The position numbers and the translations under genes were made by a program. The notes beneath the pieces were generated by a model. That model was not told the DNA's origin. It saw nothing but the letters and a program-made list of their open reading frames with translations, and did not search any database. A stretch of 64,000 bases of DNA from Anaerolineales bacterium. Lineage in GTDB: Bacteria > Chloroflexota > Anaerolineae > Anaerolineales > Villigracilaceae. Location: the NCBI GenBank assembly GCA_014379595.1, contig JACMLM010000032.1:1-64000 (forward strand), written 5' to 3'. Below are positions 1-8,553 of this stretch, one piece after another; the first letter of the stretch is position 1, and each line of letters opens with the position of its first letter.

Positions 1-21
1 GGCTAAGATGAGAAAAGGCGG

Positions 22-44
22 TGTCCTGAGCCGGTCGAAGGGCG
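22..44. repeat. short dispersed repeat fragment
   Basis: The segment GTCCTGAGCCGGTCGAAGGG resembles the widespread intergenic repeat of the type 'cctgagcggagtcgaagg'. A longer relative lies at 56221-56273. The surrounding bases 1-204 contain no supported gene and are otherwise AT-rich. Confidence 0.4.
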
Positions 45-204
45 TCCTCAATTTGAATACGCCCTGTTTTGATTTAATAAAGTGTGAGATTTTTATTCGA
101 TTTTAGTGTTGCAGTTTGCAATTTAGTCTGAATTTGCATGGATTATGTCATCTCATAGCAATCTCAGGGAGGTTCTTAAACATGTTGTTTCTGAGAACGC
201 GGTG

Positions 205-777
205 TTAGGCCGCATGATTTGCATGTGCTCTGCTTGCAAACCAACCAAGTAGGTCTGAAAACGCGGCAGGCAATAAGATTAACATACCGAGAATTGCGCC
301 CACGATTCCGCCAGTGTACGACGCCGCAAAAAGAGCAATATTGTTGCTGTCGCCAGTACTGTTCGACCATGAATAAATTTGACCATAAGAGTCAATGGCT
401 TGAAGGATCAGCGCCTTGCCCGGCCCTGATCGCTCACAAAAAGCCGCTGAGGACACAAACCCAATTGCATTGGGAGGTACACCGCAAGCCTCAAGCGCCA
501 ATTCGGAAGGTTTCGGCAAGTCCGAATCGTAGGTAACCCAGCAACCATAAGGACACTCGTCCCAGAAGGCAAGTGTGTAAATGCGACCTGATTGGGATTG
601 CACAAAATTCGGTGCAACAATCTTCACCGGCATTTCTGGTGCCACCCCCAGCAATTGCCAGTTTCCGAATGTGCCTGGTGAACCCTGGCCAACAAATGCA
701 CTCAACGCTAACGCGCCAAAGATTGCCATCAAGACCATAAAGCAGATTCGTTTTGCTAGTATCAATGATTTTCCCAT
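205..777 (-). CDS. membrane-anchored hypothetical protein (190 aa)
   Basis: I do not recognise this family. The N-terminus has one hydrophobic segment (about residues 10-30). A roughly 110-residue presumably extracytoplasmic part follows, with four cysteines (in ECPYGC, EACG and AFCER) that could form disulfides. A second membrane segment lies at about 150-177, with a short basic tail. The upstream Shine-Dalgarno is weak (GGAAA). It is monocistronic as far as can be seen, with 188 bp to the next gene on the same strand. Function unknown; a two-helix exported-loop protein is all that can be supported. Confidence 0.6.
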   Translation of the reverse strand: MGKSLILAKRICFMVLMAIFGALALSAFVGQGSPGTFGNWQLLGVAPEMPVKIVAPNFVQSQSGRIYTLAFWDECPYGCWVTYDSDLPKPSELALEACGVPPNAIGFVSSAAFCERSGPGKALILQAIDSYGQIYSWSNSTGDSNNIALFAASYTGGIVGAILGMLILLPAAFSDLLGWFASRAHANHAA

Positions 778-807
778 ACTATTTCCAGATAGCGGCTAAC
801 TAGTGTT

Positions 808-893
808 TAGACGGTCAGTTCCAACTAACAGCTTATAGACGGACCGTTCCAACTACGTAGTCCCCGTTAGGGGAAACGCCTAATTCAATTAGG
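808..893. repeat. cluster of short direct and inverted repeats
   Basis: Between two minus-strand genes, two 20-bp near-direct copies of TAGACGGTCAGTTCCAACTA lie at 808-827 and 836-855 (spacing 28 bp). They are followed by a small hairpin TCCCC-GTTA-GGGGA near 861-874 and a 15-bp palindrome CCTAATTCAATTAGG at 879-893. The spacing of the direct copies would fit repeated protein-binding sites upstream of the 205-777 gene, but this is inference. Confidence 0.45.
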
Positions 894-965
894 ACGTTAG
901 ATGGTCAAAGATTAAAACTAGATAAACCAAGTATAGCACTGGCTAAGTTATAACTGCCTTTTTGC

Positions 966-1829
966 TTATGGCGTTCGTAATTCAAAATTATCAAATTCAA
1001 ACACAGCTTGCAGATCAGCCTCGAACAATTCAACGGCCACGGCAGCTGTCCCTGTTGCGATGTGGTCGTCAGTCATCTTGCCTACATATTGATCGTTGAT
1101 GAAGAAAGTGAAATGAGGGCCATCAGCGATGACCGTGAGGCGGTTTGTTTCATTGGGCAAAATGACAGATGATCTGGTGAACTCGATCATATCTGTCCAT
1201 TCGCCATCGTAATTTAGCAAACAAAAGAATCCTTCAGTGTCGATTCCAAAATAATATAAATTGCTATCAGGGTCTTCTCGAAACACCAATCCATAGTCAG
1301 ATTGATCCGACCCGCTCACTTGTTTGAGCTCCACGGTCAAATGAAAATTGCTGACAGATTTTGTGTCCGCGGCTACCCAGGCAATCACTGACTGTTTCGC
1401 ACTCACATCCCAGGTATATTTTCCGTCTGTAATTTTGCGCGTGATATTTGCAAATTCATCATCACTGCTGCCAACGATCCAATCATTTTTATTGGAGTCA
1501 AATGTATCTGAAAGCAAAACAGGCCACAGGTTAAGCGAGTCCGTGGCCAAAGCTTCAATGCCTTGAGCTGTTGCAGTGGAGCCTATTATTTGTTGTGTGG
1601 CGGTTAAATTGGGAGGTAAAGTCTCTGTTGCAAGTACCGGAGTTGATATAGCTGTTGAAGACGGCAGAGATTGGACGATCAGAGGTATTTGATCGGGCCT
1701 AAAGAAGAAGAAGACATCCAGCGCAAGACACATGCAGCCCAGGATGGCTATTCCAACAACTACAAATGTAATTGTTCGTGAGCGGGGCTTTTCTTGATCA
1801 AATGGGTTAACTCCAGTATCTCTGTTCAT
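966..1829 (-). CDS. membrane-anchored protein with LamG/DUF1080-like beta-sandwich domain (287 aa)
   Basis: About 18 cytoplasmic residues precede a single transmembrane helix (residues 20-43). A Ser/Thr/Pro-rich linker follows to about 100. The C-terminal 185 residues resemble the concanavalin-like fold seen in DUF1080 (3-keto-disaccharide hydrolase-like) proteins, with the typical strand pattern YGLVFRED...YYFGID...NRLTVIADGPHFTFFIND. No catalytic motif is evident, so sugar binding or a structural role is as likely as hydrolysis. AGGAG lies 10 nt before the ATG. It is adjacent to the alpha-glucan cluster on the same strand but 80 bp downstream of it, so a link is only possible. Confidence 0.6.
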   Translation of the reverse strand: MNRDTGVNPFDQEKPRSRTITFVVVGIAILGCMCLALDVFFFFRPDQIPLIVQSLPSSTAISTPVLATETLPPNLTATQQIIGSTATAQGIEALATDSLNLWPVLLSDTFDSNKNDWIVGSSDDEFANITRKITDGKYTWDVSAKQSVIAWVAADTKSVSNFHLTVELKQVSGSDQSDYGLVFREDPDSNLYYFGIDTEGFFCLLNYDGEWTDMIEFTRSSVILPNETNRLTVIADGPHFTFFINDQYVGKMTDDHIATGTAAVAVELFEADLQAVFEFDNFELRTP

Positions 1830-1909
1830 AAAAAGTTTACTCCTTGATACCTGCTAACCCATTTTTACCACCTAAATCACGTTTAATAAATGCCAGATAT
1901 GTCTTTTTC

Positions 1910-3379
1910 TTATTTCAGTACAATCCCGCTGCGAGGGGGGATTGTGATTTTGTTTCCTGCAATTACAGGTTTTCCGAACAATATATGCGGCTTTGTGCTG
2001 AGAGACAGCTCAATTGTTTTTTCTTCATTTGAGACATTGAAGGCAACAGTCACATTTTCATTTTTGTATGAACGCGTAAATGCCATCACTTCACCTTCAG
2101 CGTAGATGCGTTTATATTCTCCGCGTCGCAGTGAAGCATGTTCTTTGCGTAAGGCAATACAAGCCTTTGCGTATTCACGCAGGTCTTTGTCCCATTTGCT
2201 TTCATCCCATGGGAAGGCCTTACGGCATTCGGGGTCATGAGCGCCGTCCACCCCGATCTCATCACCATAAAATAAACAGGGCGCACCTGAAATTGTAAAC
2301 ATCAAAAGCCACGCAAGCTTGAGCGCATCTTTGTCCCCATTCACACATGAAAGAAAGCGCGGCATATCGTGACTATCCAACAGATTCAACTGCGAAGCGG
2401 TGATGTCAGGTGGATATAGATTCAAAATGCGGTCAATTTCATTTGCGAAATCATGTGCATTGATATTACGTACACGATCTTTGATACCGCCTGCAGCTGA
2501 GACCACGTTCATATTCAAATGTGAGCCTGCGAAGAAACTCAATGAAGCTGCTGTGAACAGATAATTCATCACCGCATCAAACTGATCGCCTTGCAGCCAT
2601 CTCTGTGCCTCGTGCCATATCTCTCCGACAATATATGCTTCGGGATTGATTGCACGCACGCGTCTGCGAAACTCACGCCAAAATTCATCATCGTCTATTT
2701 CGCCGGGTACATCCAGCCGCCAGCCGTCGATTCCAAGCTTCATCCAATACTCCGCAACACCAAATAAAAATTCACGTACGGCAGGCGTTTTGGTATTGAG
2801 CTTTGGCAGCGCAGGTAAATTCCACCATCCGCGATAACCAATGGCAGATAAACTATCTTCATTCTGCAAAGCCTTTTGTTCTTGCGTTGTAGGATACGCG
2901 CCCCAATGTTTTTTTCCGTTTAATCTTTCCTGATCAAAATAAAACCAATCTTTATAAGGCGATGCATCGCCTGTTTCCAAAACATGATGAAACTGCCAGA
3001 AGCCGCGACTGGCGTGATTGAACACGCCATCCAGCACTACGCGAATATTGCGCTTATGTGCTTCGTCTAATAATTTTTTCAATGCGTCGTTGCCGCCCAG
3101 TAACGGATCAACATTGTAATAATCAAACGTGTGATAACGATGATTGGCAGCCGATGCAAAGACTGGTGTGAAATAAATGGCAGTAATTCCCAGATCCTGC
3201 AAATAATCCAACTTCTCAATCACGCCATACAAGTCACCGCCTTTGAAACCATGATGTGTGGGCGCCGAGTCCCATGCTTCAAACTGCATGGAGCTTGCAG
3301 GGTTTTGGTCACTCTTTGCAAAACGATCTGGAAATATCTGATAAAAAATTGCATCTTGTACCCAATCTGGAGTTGACAT
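1910..3379 (-). CDS. GH13 alpha-glycosidase, neopullulanase/cyclomaltodextrinase-like (489 aa)
   Basis: This is a cytoplasmic glycoside hydrolase family 13 enzyme expected to cleave alpha-1,4 (and possibly alpha-1,6) bonds of imported maltodextrins. The four conserved GH13 regions are visible: DGVFNHAS (region I), GWRLDVPGE with the nucleophile Asp, VGEIW with the acid/base Glu, and LLDSHDMPR. It starts directly at the catalytic barrel (DAIFYQIFPDRF) and lacks the N-terminal CBM34-type domain common in neopullulanases, so it is short for that group. No signal peptide. GAGG precedes the ATG. Last gene of the glucan operon, 14 bp after the exported amylase. The exact substrate cannot be fixed from sequence alone. 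Confidence 0.85.
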   Translation of the reverse strand: MSTPDWVQDAIFYQIFPDRFAKSDQNPASSMQFEAWDSAPTHHGFKGGDLYGVIEKLDYLQDLGITAIYFTPVFASAANHRYHTFDYYNVDPLLGGNDALKKLLDEAHKRNIRVVLDGVFNHASRGFWQFHHVLETGDASPYKDWFYFDQERLNGKKHWGAYPTTQEQKALQNEDSLSAIGYRGWWNLPALPKLNTKTPAVREFLFGVAEYWMKLGIDGWRLDVPGEIDDDEFWREFRRRVRAINPEAYIVGEIWHEAQRWLQGDQFDAVMNYLFTAASLSFFAGSHLNMNVVSAAGGIKDRVRNINAHDFANEIDRILNLYPPDITASQLNLLDSHDMPRFLSCVNGDKDALKLAWLLMFTISGAPCLFYGDEIGVDGAHDPECRKAFPWDESKWDKDLREYAKACIALRKEHASLRRGEYKRIYAEGEVMAFTRSYKNENVTVAFNVSNEEKTIELSLSTKPHILFGKPVIAGNKITIPPRSGIVLK

Positions 3380-3393
3380 TATTTTCCTCGTTA

Positions 3394-4998
3394 TTATTTT
3401 GGATTAAATTCTAAAACATACATTACATGTGGATCAAGATTTTCAAAAGGCTTATATGATGAGAATGCTTCGCCGCTTCCTTCTGGACCGATAGCCTGCT
3501 CTGCCCCAAATAAAGTTTCCACACTATAAGCAGATTCTGCCAAGCCTGCATTTTCAAGATTAAGTGTGTAATCTATTATTGCTTCATCTGTGAGGTTTAC
3601 AAACACAAGCAAAGTTTCTTTTTCATCTATAAGCATAGCAGCATAAACAGCAGAGCTATTTGTGTCCACTAAAACCACATCACCCGTTCTCAAAGCCGAA
3701 CGAGAATTGCGAAGCGCGATCAATGTTCGATAATGCTCAAGCAGTGAATTTGAATCGCCCGATTGTAGCTCAACATTGACCTGCTCGTAGTCATTTCCAG
3801 GCGCGCGCCATGGATCTGTCATGGAGAAGCCTGCATATTCATCTGCACTCCATTGCATGGGCAGTCGAATATCTTCATCTGGTTTTTGTCCTTGCATACC
3901 GATCTCTTCGCCATAATAAATAAAAGGCGTACCGGGCGTTGTCAGCATTAGGAATGAGGCTGTTTTCGCTTTATCTATATCTCCACGAAAAACAGACATA
4001 ACGCGATTTTGATCGTGGTTTGTAAGAAAAGTGGCGAAATTGAAATCAGGCATATCTTGCAGCGCAAATTTGATCGCGCTATTCATTCCTGAACTCGAGC
4101 CTCCGTTCGTGCTGTTGACGAATCCACTGGACAGTTCGAAGTTGAAAATATGATCGAGTTGGTCGCCTGTGTAGGATTTAATTACAGAAGAGCCTGCACC
4201 GAACACTTCTCCGACCGCATATGCCTGCGGATTTTGTGCTTTATAGGATGGATAAAAATCTTTAAACCACGTATGGGTGGCAGGTGTATTTTCTACTTTT
4301 TCACCCTCTTCGATTAAGTGCTTCGCTGCATCTATACGGAATCCGTCTACGCCAATATCATTCAGCCAATAATTTGTTACTTTGAACATATCCGTGGTAA
4401 CTGACGAATTGTTGTAATTGAGATCGGGCATGCCTTCCCAGAAGAGGCCAAAATAATATCCTTGATTTCCCTGATGCCAGCTGCTTCCTTTGCTTTCTTC
4501 AGACCAGACGTAATAATCGTGATAGGGTGAATTTGTATTGTTGTTTGCTTCCTTGAACCACGGATGATTACTGGATGTGTGATTGAGGACGAGGTCAATG
4601 ATGATGCGAATATCACGCTTATGTGCTTCTGCAAGGAGATTCTTGAAATCGCCCATCGTGCCGTATTCATGATTGACGTTGTAATAATTTGTCACGTCAT
4701 ATCCATGATAGGAGGGAGATGGATGGATCGGCATCAACCAAATAGCTGTGATGCCAAGGGATTGCAGATAATCCAGTTTTTGAGTAATCCCGTTAAAGTC
4801 ACCAATGCCGTTATTGTCTGTGTCGTAATAGGAGCGCACAAATATTTCATAGAACACTGCATCGCGCCACCATTGCTGGGGGTCAGACTGTTCAGGCGTA
4901 GATTCTGTTTTTGGTGTGGGAACAGGCTCGGACGTGGCAGGAACGCATGCCGATAGAAAAAACAAAAGTAAGAGTGTAGGGAGAATTTGTTTAAGCAT
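3394..4998 (-). CDS. exported alpha-amylase lipoprotein, GH13 (534 aa)
   Basis: The signal peptide ends in a lipobox (LSAC, Cys about residue 18), so the enzyme should be anchored on the outer face of the membrane. The catalytic domain carries DLVLNHTS, DGFRIDAAKH (nucleophile Asp), VGEVF (acid/base Glu) and FLTNHDQNR. The N-terminal region has a calcium-site-like stretch, DTDNNGIGDFNG. Role inferred: extracellular starch or oligoglucan hydrolysis feeding the ABC importer encoded upstream. The start codon has only a weak Shine-Dalgarno. A 45-bp palindrome (5031-5075) lies between the permease and this gene, so it may be partly uncoupled from the operon. Confidence 0.88.
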   Translation of the reverse strand: MLKQILPTLLLLFFLSACVPATSEPVPTPKTESTPEQSDPQQWWRDAVFYEIFVRSYYDTDNNGIGDFNGITQKLDYLQSLGITAIWLMPIHPSPSYHGYDVTNYYNVNHEYGTMGDFKNLLAEAHKRDIRIIIDLVLNHTSSNHPWFKEANNNTNSPYHDYYVWSEESKGSSWHQGNQGYYFGLFWEGMPDLNYNNSSVTTDMFKVTNYWLNDIGVDGFRIDAAKHLIEEGEKVENTPATHTWFKDFYPSYKAQNPQAYAVGEVFGAGSSVIKSYTGDQLDHIFNFELSSGFVNSTNGGSSSGMNSAIKFALQDMPDFNFATFLTNHDQNRVMSVFRGDIDKAKTASFLMLTTPGTPFIYYGEEIGMQGQKPDEDIRLPMQWSADEYAGFSMTDPWRAPGNDYEQVNVELQSGDSNSLLEHYRTLIALRNSRSALRTGDVVLVDTNSSAVYAAMLIDEKETLLVFVNLTDEAIIDYTLNLENAGLAESAYSVETLFGAEQAIGPEGSGEAFSSYKPFENLDPHVMYVLEFNPK

Positions 4999-5030
4999 GT
5001 GAATAAGTCAGGGCTAAAAAATTTCCCTTC

Positions 5031-5075
5031 TTAATAAAGTGACAGTCACCTTTAAGGTGACTGTCACTTTATTAA
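5031..5075. repeat. perfect intergenic palindrome, family copy 1
   Basis: Two 22-bp arms (5031-5052 and 5054-5075) are perfectly complementary around a single central T. The core is AAGTGACAGTCACCTT. The right arm overlaps the stop codon of the MalG-type permease. Related copies lie at 14922-14957 and 54375-54407. It could act as a transcription terminator or mRNA-stabilising hairpin between permease and amylase, or be a mobile REP-like element. Confidence 0.85.
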
Positions 5076-6094
5076 CCTTTAACGCCGCCTGTAGTGAGAC
5101 CGCCGACTATTTGTTTTTGCAGTGCAATATAAACAAAGGCTACAGGCAGAGCAACGATCACAGCCATTGCCGCAAATCGATTCCACGGAATACTGCTGGC
5201 ATATTGACCTGTCATATTATAGAGAGTCATTGCAAGAGTATAGTCCTTCGGCTGCGAGAGAAAAAGCCAGGATGTTACGAATTCCTGCCAATGGCCAATG
5301 AAGCCGAGGAAGAAGGTAACAGCAAGTTGTGGTGCGGCGAGTGGCAGGATAATCTTCCAGAACGTTTGGTTGGCGTCTGCACCGTCAATAGCGGCGGCTT
5401 CTTCGAGTTCTTTTGGAATGGTATCGAGGTAGCCTTTAAGATTCCAAATTGCGAAGGGTAGGGCACCAGCTGTTATGGCAATACCTACACCAAGCAGCGA
5501 GTCACGCAGGTTGAAGATCAATTTTCCTCTTACGCCTTCATCGCAGGCAAATAAAGGCATGAATGCTGTAATATCTTTTCCACAGTCCACTATTCTAAAA
5601 TTATTTAGCAAGAGGTAAAGCGGCGTAGCTAATCCTATCGCTGGCATGAGTAATGGGATAAAAACCAATACCATCAACACTTCGCGCATTTTGAAATTGA
5701 AACGTGAGAATGCATAGGCAGCGGTTACTGCTATCAGCAAAGCTACAAGGCCAACACCAACCGATAGTGTGATGCTATTGCGTAGAAGTTCAGTAAAGGT
5801 GACCGGGTTGCCAGTTGGGTGATCCAATACTTGTTGGTATGCAACCAGGGAAATTTCTTTTGGAAATAATTCCAACGAAGAGGGGCGTGTAGTCTTTGAA
5901 CTGAACGACAAGGTGACAATATACATGATCGGGAACATAACACTGCACAAAATAAGGATGCATACAATTTGCAGAAGTAACTGCCTCCAAAGTGGCAAGT
6001 TGCGGCCGCTTGTATGTCCTGATGTATTCATGTTGAGGAAACGGACGAGAGGATTACCCTTGCTTGGAGTTGAAGCTGGCACTAATGTTGACAT
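5072..6094 (-). CDS. ABC transporter permease, MalG family (340 aa)
   Basis: Inner-membrane subunit of a carbohydrate importer. The EAA loop that docks the ATPase is visible (ELEEAAAIDGADANQTFW). About six membrane segments follow a cytoplasmic N-terminal extension of some 35 residues. GGAGG lies 7 nt before the ATG, inside the end of the upstream permease gene; the two genes are nearly contiguous, as is normal for translationally coupled malF/malG. Odd feature: an insert of roughly 25-30 residues between membrane segments, containing two cysteines (VDCGKD ... LFACDEG), makes it longer than the usual 270-300 aa. Confidence 0.9.
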   Translation of the reverse strand: MSTLVPASTPSKGNPLVRFLNMNTSGHTSGRNLPLWRQLLLQIVCILILCSVMFPIMYIVTLSFSSKTTRPSSLELFPKEISLVAYQQVLDHPTGNPVTFTELLRNSITLSVGVGLVALLIAVTAAYAFSRFNFKMREVLMVLVFIPLLMPAIGLATPLYLLLNNFRIVDCGKDITAFMPLFACDEGVRGKLIFNLRDSLLGVGIAITAGALPFAIWNLKGYLDTIPKELEEAAAIDGADANQTFWKIILPLAAPQLAVTFFLGFIGHWQEFVTSWLFLSQPKDYTLAMTLYNMTGQYASSIPWNRFAAMAVIVALPVAFVYIALQKQIVGGLTTGGVKG

Positions 6095-6096
6095 GA

Positions 6097-7107
6097 CTAT
6101 GCCTCCGAGATGTTTTGTGTTGCACGTGTAATGCGGTTTGTGATAAGCAAAACGACAAGTGCGATAAAGAAAATAATTACTGCGAAAGCAGCAGCAACAC
6201 CAAACCAGCGCAGGTTACGGACGAGATTATAAGCAAATGTGACGAGGATTTCTGTGGAACGCGCAGGTCCACCTCCGGTCATAAAGAAGACGAAGGCAAA
6301 TAAATTGAAGGAAATCGTGAAGCCATATACAGCGGCAGGAATCATGGCGGGCCGGATTAAGGGCACTGTAATATTCCAGAATTGCTGACTGCCTGTTGCT
6401 CCATCAATGGATGCAGCTTCGTAAAGATCTTTTGGGATGCTTTGCAATGCGCCCGTAGCTACAACTGCCATAAAGGGCCACCCGAGCCAAAAATTGGCGA
6501 TCATCATTGAGTAATAGGCCAACGTTAAAGGCGCGCCAGGTAGGAAGCCCGGAATAGGAGGCTTAAATTCAGTCAACCAGCGTATACGGACAACGTCTGT
6601 CTGTCCGAAAAATGTAGTGATTGCAGTTAGAAACTGGTTCATTGCGCCGTATTGCTCATCGAAAATATTACGCCACACGGTTGCAACAACTATGGGAGGA
6701 ACTACAACGGGCAGAATATATAAAGCGCGATAAATACGTTTGCCCCATAAACCTTCTGTGTTCAGGATTACAGCGATCAATACGCCCGCAGGTACGTGAA
6801 AGAATACATTGCTGATCGCCCACCAAAAGTTAAATTCAAGCACACGAAAGAAGTTGAAATTTTCCACTGGCAATGCACCAGTGAATATATCTATATAATT
6901 TTTTAGACCAACAAACTCAAGCTCCGGCGATTTCAACCCAAGCAGAAGATGCTGTGTCTCAAAATTCGTAAATGATATGATGACTTGATAAATTAATGGG
7001 TAGAATGTAATGACCCCCATGATCAGGAACGCTGGCACCAGATAGTAATATGGCAGCATATTACGTTGAATTTTAGCCTTGCGAGTTTGTTTCTTTGCTA
7101 ATTCCAT
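6097..7107 (-). CDS. ABC transporter permease, MalF family (336 aa)
   Basis: Partner permease of the maltodextrin-type importer. It has the EAA loop DLYEAASIDGATGSQQFW near the C-terminal third and about six to seven hydrophobic segments. A basic N-terminus (KKQTRKAKIQR) supports a cytoplasmic start. AGGAG lies 8 nt upstream of the ATG. It is separated from the binding-protein gene by a 97-bp gap with a strong hairpin (7148-7177), a usual arrangement for producing more binding protein than permease. Confidence 0.9.
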   Translation of the reverse strand: MELAKKQTRKAKIQRNMLPYYYLVPAFLIMGVITFYPLIYQVIISFTNFETQHLLLGLKSPELEFVGLKNYIDIFTGALPVENFNFFRVLEFNFWWAISNVFFHVPAGVLIAVILNTEGLWGKRIYRALYILPVVVPPIVVATVWRNIFDEQYGAMNQFLTAITTFFGQTDVVRIRWLTEFKPPIPGFLPGAPLTLAYYSMMIANFWLGWPFMAVVATGALQSIPKDLYEAASIDGATGSQQFWNITVPLIRPAMIPAAVYGFTISFNLFAFVFFMTGGGPARSTEILVTFAYNLVRNLRWFGVAAAFAVIIFFIALVVLLITNRITRATQNISEA

Positions 7108-7147
7108 GATCGTTTCTCCTGATGGACATAATCATTTGCACAGGAAT

Positions 7148-7177
7148 AGGAGCGGACGAGTTACCCCGTCCGCTCCT
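7148..7177 (-). terminator. hairpin between binding protein and permease genes
   Basis: Arms AGGAGCGGACG (7148-7158) and CGTCCGCTCCT (7167-7177) form an 11-bp GC-rich stem around an 8-nt loop. It lies 26 nt after the binding-protein stop codon. No long U tract follows, so partial termination or 3'-end protection of the binding-protein mRNA is likely. The loop region GAGTTACCCC resembles the GC hairpin at 44432-44476. Confidence 0.65.
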
Positions 7178-7203
7178 TGTATTGCAAGTATTACTTTTCA
7201 GAC

Positions 7204-8448
7204 TTACTTGGTTGCGCTTTCGAAAGCAGTTCCGACCCAGTCAGCAGCAGGTGTGCCGGCATCAAAGACCTGGTCAGTTCCGCAGAAGTTGCCCCAGTAA
7301 TTGCCCATGGCTTCCACTTGTGGGCGGAAGTAGGATGTGGCAAAGGCATCGAGCAAACCTTGAATTAGAGGATCAGTTACTTCAACAGTAGTGTTGGCAG
7401 GAACATGACCAGCGTCATTCATCATGAGGGTTTGAGCAGAAGCGTTTGTGAGGTAGAGTGCAACGTCAAGAGCAGCTTCAGGATTGGCGCTATTCGGATT
7501 GAAATAATAGCCATCAACGCCGAGCAGTGGGTTGGAAGGACCACCCGGGCCGGCAGGGATCGGGGCTACAGCAAGTTTATCGCCAAGAGCATTGCGATAA
7601 TCACCCATTGCCCAGTTACCATTGGTGATGGCAGCAACAGTTCCTTCGGTGAAGGGAGCGAGCCCATCGCTATCGTTACGAGGTAACCCGTTTGCTACAG
7701 AAATCTGATAGAGATCGTTCAGGTAGGATACGGCGCTGGCAACATTCGCCTGATTGGCTTCATCAGCAACAAAGTTATAGTCTGCATCGAAGATCTGTCC
7801 ACCGAAGGAGCCGAAGAAGCCCCAGTGGTGATAGCAGCCGTAACTGATCGCGATAGGTGTTCCGCCTTCCATCAACGCTTTAAGTTCGTCGGTGGTGGCA
7901 GGAGGTTCAGGAAGCAAATCAGTGTTGTACCAGAATGCAACGGCTTTCAAGGATTCAGGTATACCGTAAAGCTTGCCTTCATACATCATGCCGCCCTGGG
8001 AGAGTTCACTGTAATCGCCCAGTTTGCCGGCAGCCAGATCGGTAATGTCTAATACTGTACCAGTGCGAACCTGTGTACCGAGATTATCGTTCGGAGCAAT
8101 GAACATGTCTGGGCCTCCACCAGCGGCGACATCGGTGTCGTACTTGGCGAAGACATCATTGAAAGGAACTTGAAGAACATTGATCTTGTATTGGGGAAGA
8201 TCTACAGCAGCCTGTTCAAGAATCGTGGCAAGCGCGGTTTCTTCAGCCGAGCCGGTGCCATAGGCATGCCAGAAAGTAACTTCAATAGGTTCAGAAATAG
8301 GCGCCTCAGTTGCGGCAGGCGCATCGGTTGCAGCGGGTGCATCAGTTGCGGCAGGAGCTTCAGTTGCAGCGGCTCCACCACCGCAGGCGGCGAGAGCCAT
8401 ACTGGCGATTACTAAAATACTAAACAACAAACTTAACTTGGTTTTCAT
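7204..8448 (-). CDS. maltodextrin-type substrate-binding lipoprotein (414 aa)
   Basis: Extracytoplasmic receptor of the MalEFGK-type importer. It has a signal peptide with lipobox LAAC (Cys about 21), then a low-complexity linker of four A-A-T-[ED]-A-P units, then a family-1 solute-binding fold (VTFWHAYGTGSAEE ... GPDMFIAPND ... AAITNGNWAMGD). AGGAG lies 7 nt before the ATG. An isolated, stronger Shine-Dalgarno sequence occurs 94 nt upstream (8543-8553). Neighbours (permeases, amylase, GH13 enzyme, ROK regulator) point to alpha-glucan oligosaccharides as the ligand; the ligand is inferred. Confidence 0.9.
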   Translation of the reverse strand: MKTKLSLLFSILVIASMALAACGGGAAATEAPAATDAPAATDAPAATEAPISEPIEVTFWHAYGTGSAEETALATILEQAAVDLPQYKINVLQVPFNDVFAKYDTDVAAGGGPDMFIAPNDNLGTQVRTGTVLDITDLAAGKLGDYSELSQGGMMYEGKLYGIPESLKAVAFWYNTDLLPEPPATTDELKALMEGGTPIAISYGCYHHWGFFGSFGGQIFDADYNFVADEANQANVASAVSYLNDLYQISVANGLPRNDSDGLAPFTEGTVAAITNGNWAMGDYRNALGDKLAVAPIPAGPGGPSNPLLGVDGYYFNPNSANPEAALDVALYLTNASAQTLMMNDAGHVPANTTVEVTDPLIQGLLDAFATSYFRPQVEAMGNYWGNFCGTDQVFDAGTPAADWVGTAFESATK

Positions 8449-8542
8449 TACTCTTCTCCTTACTTATACATGGTTTTGATTGATCTATTTCGGACAATTT
8501 TATCATGGTGAATATAGCTATTGTTTTTCTACGGGCGAGTTA

Positions 8543-8553
8543 TCACCTCCTTT
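8543..8553 (-). promoter_or_regulatory. orphan perfect Shine-Dalgarno in the binding-protein leader
   Basis: On the minus strand AAAGGAGGTGA directly overlaps the ROK stop codon. It is fully complementary to the usual 16S rRNA 3' tail, yet no ATG, GTG or TTG follows at a usable distance; the real start is 94 nt further on with its own AGGAG. The same 11-mer stands upstream of the xylF-like gene (20110-20120). A 30S-binding mRNA stabiliser, as described for the cry3A STAB-SD of Bacillus, is a possible role (inference). Confidence 0.55.
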
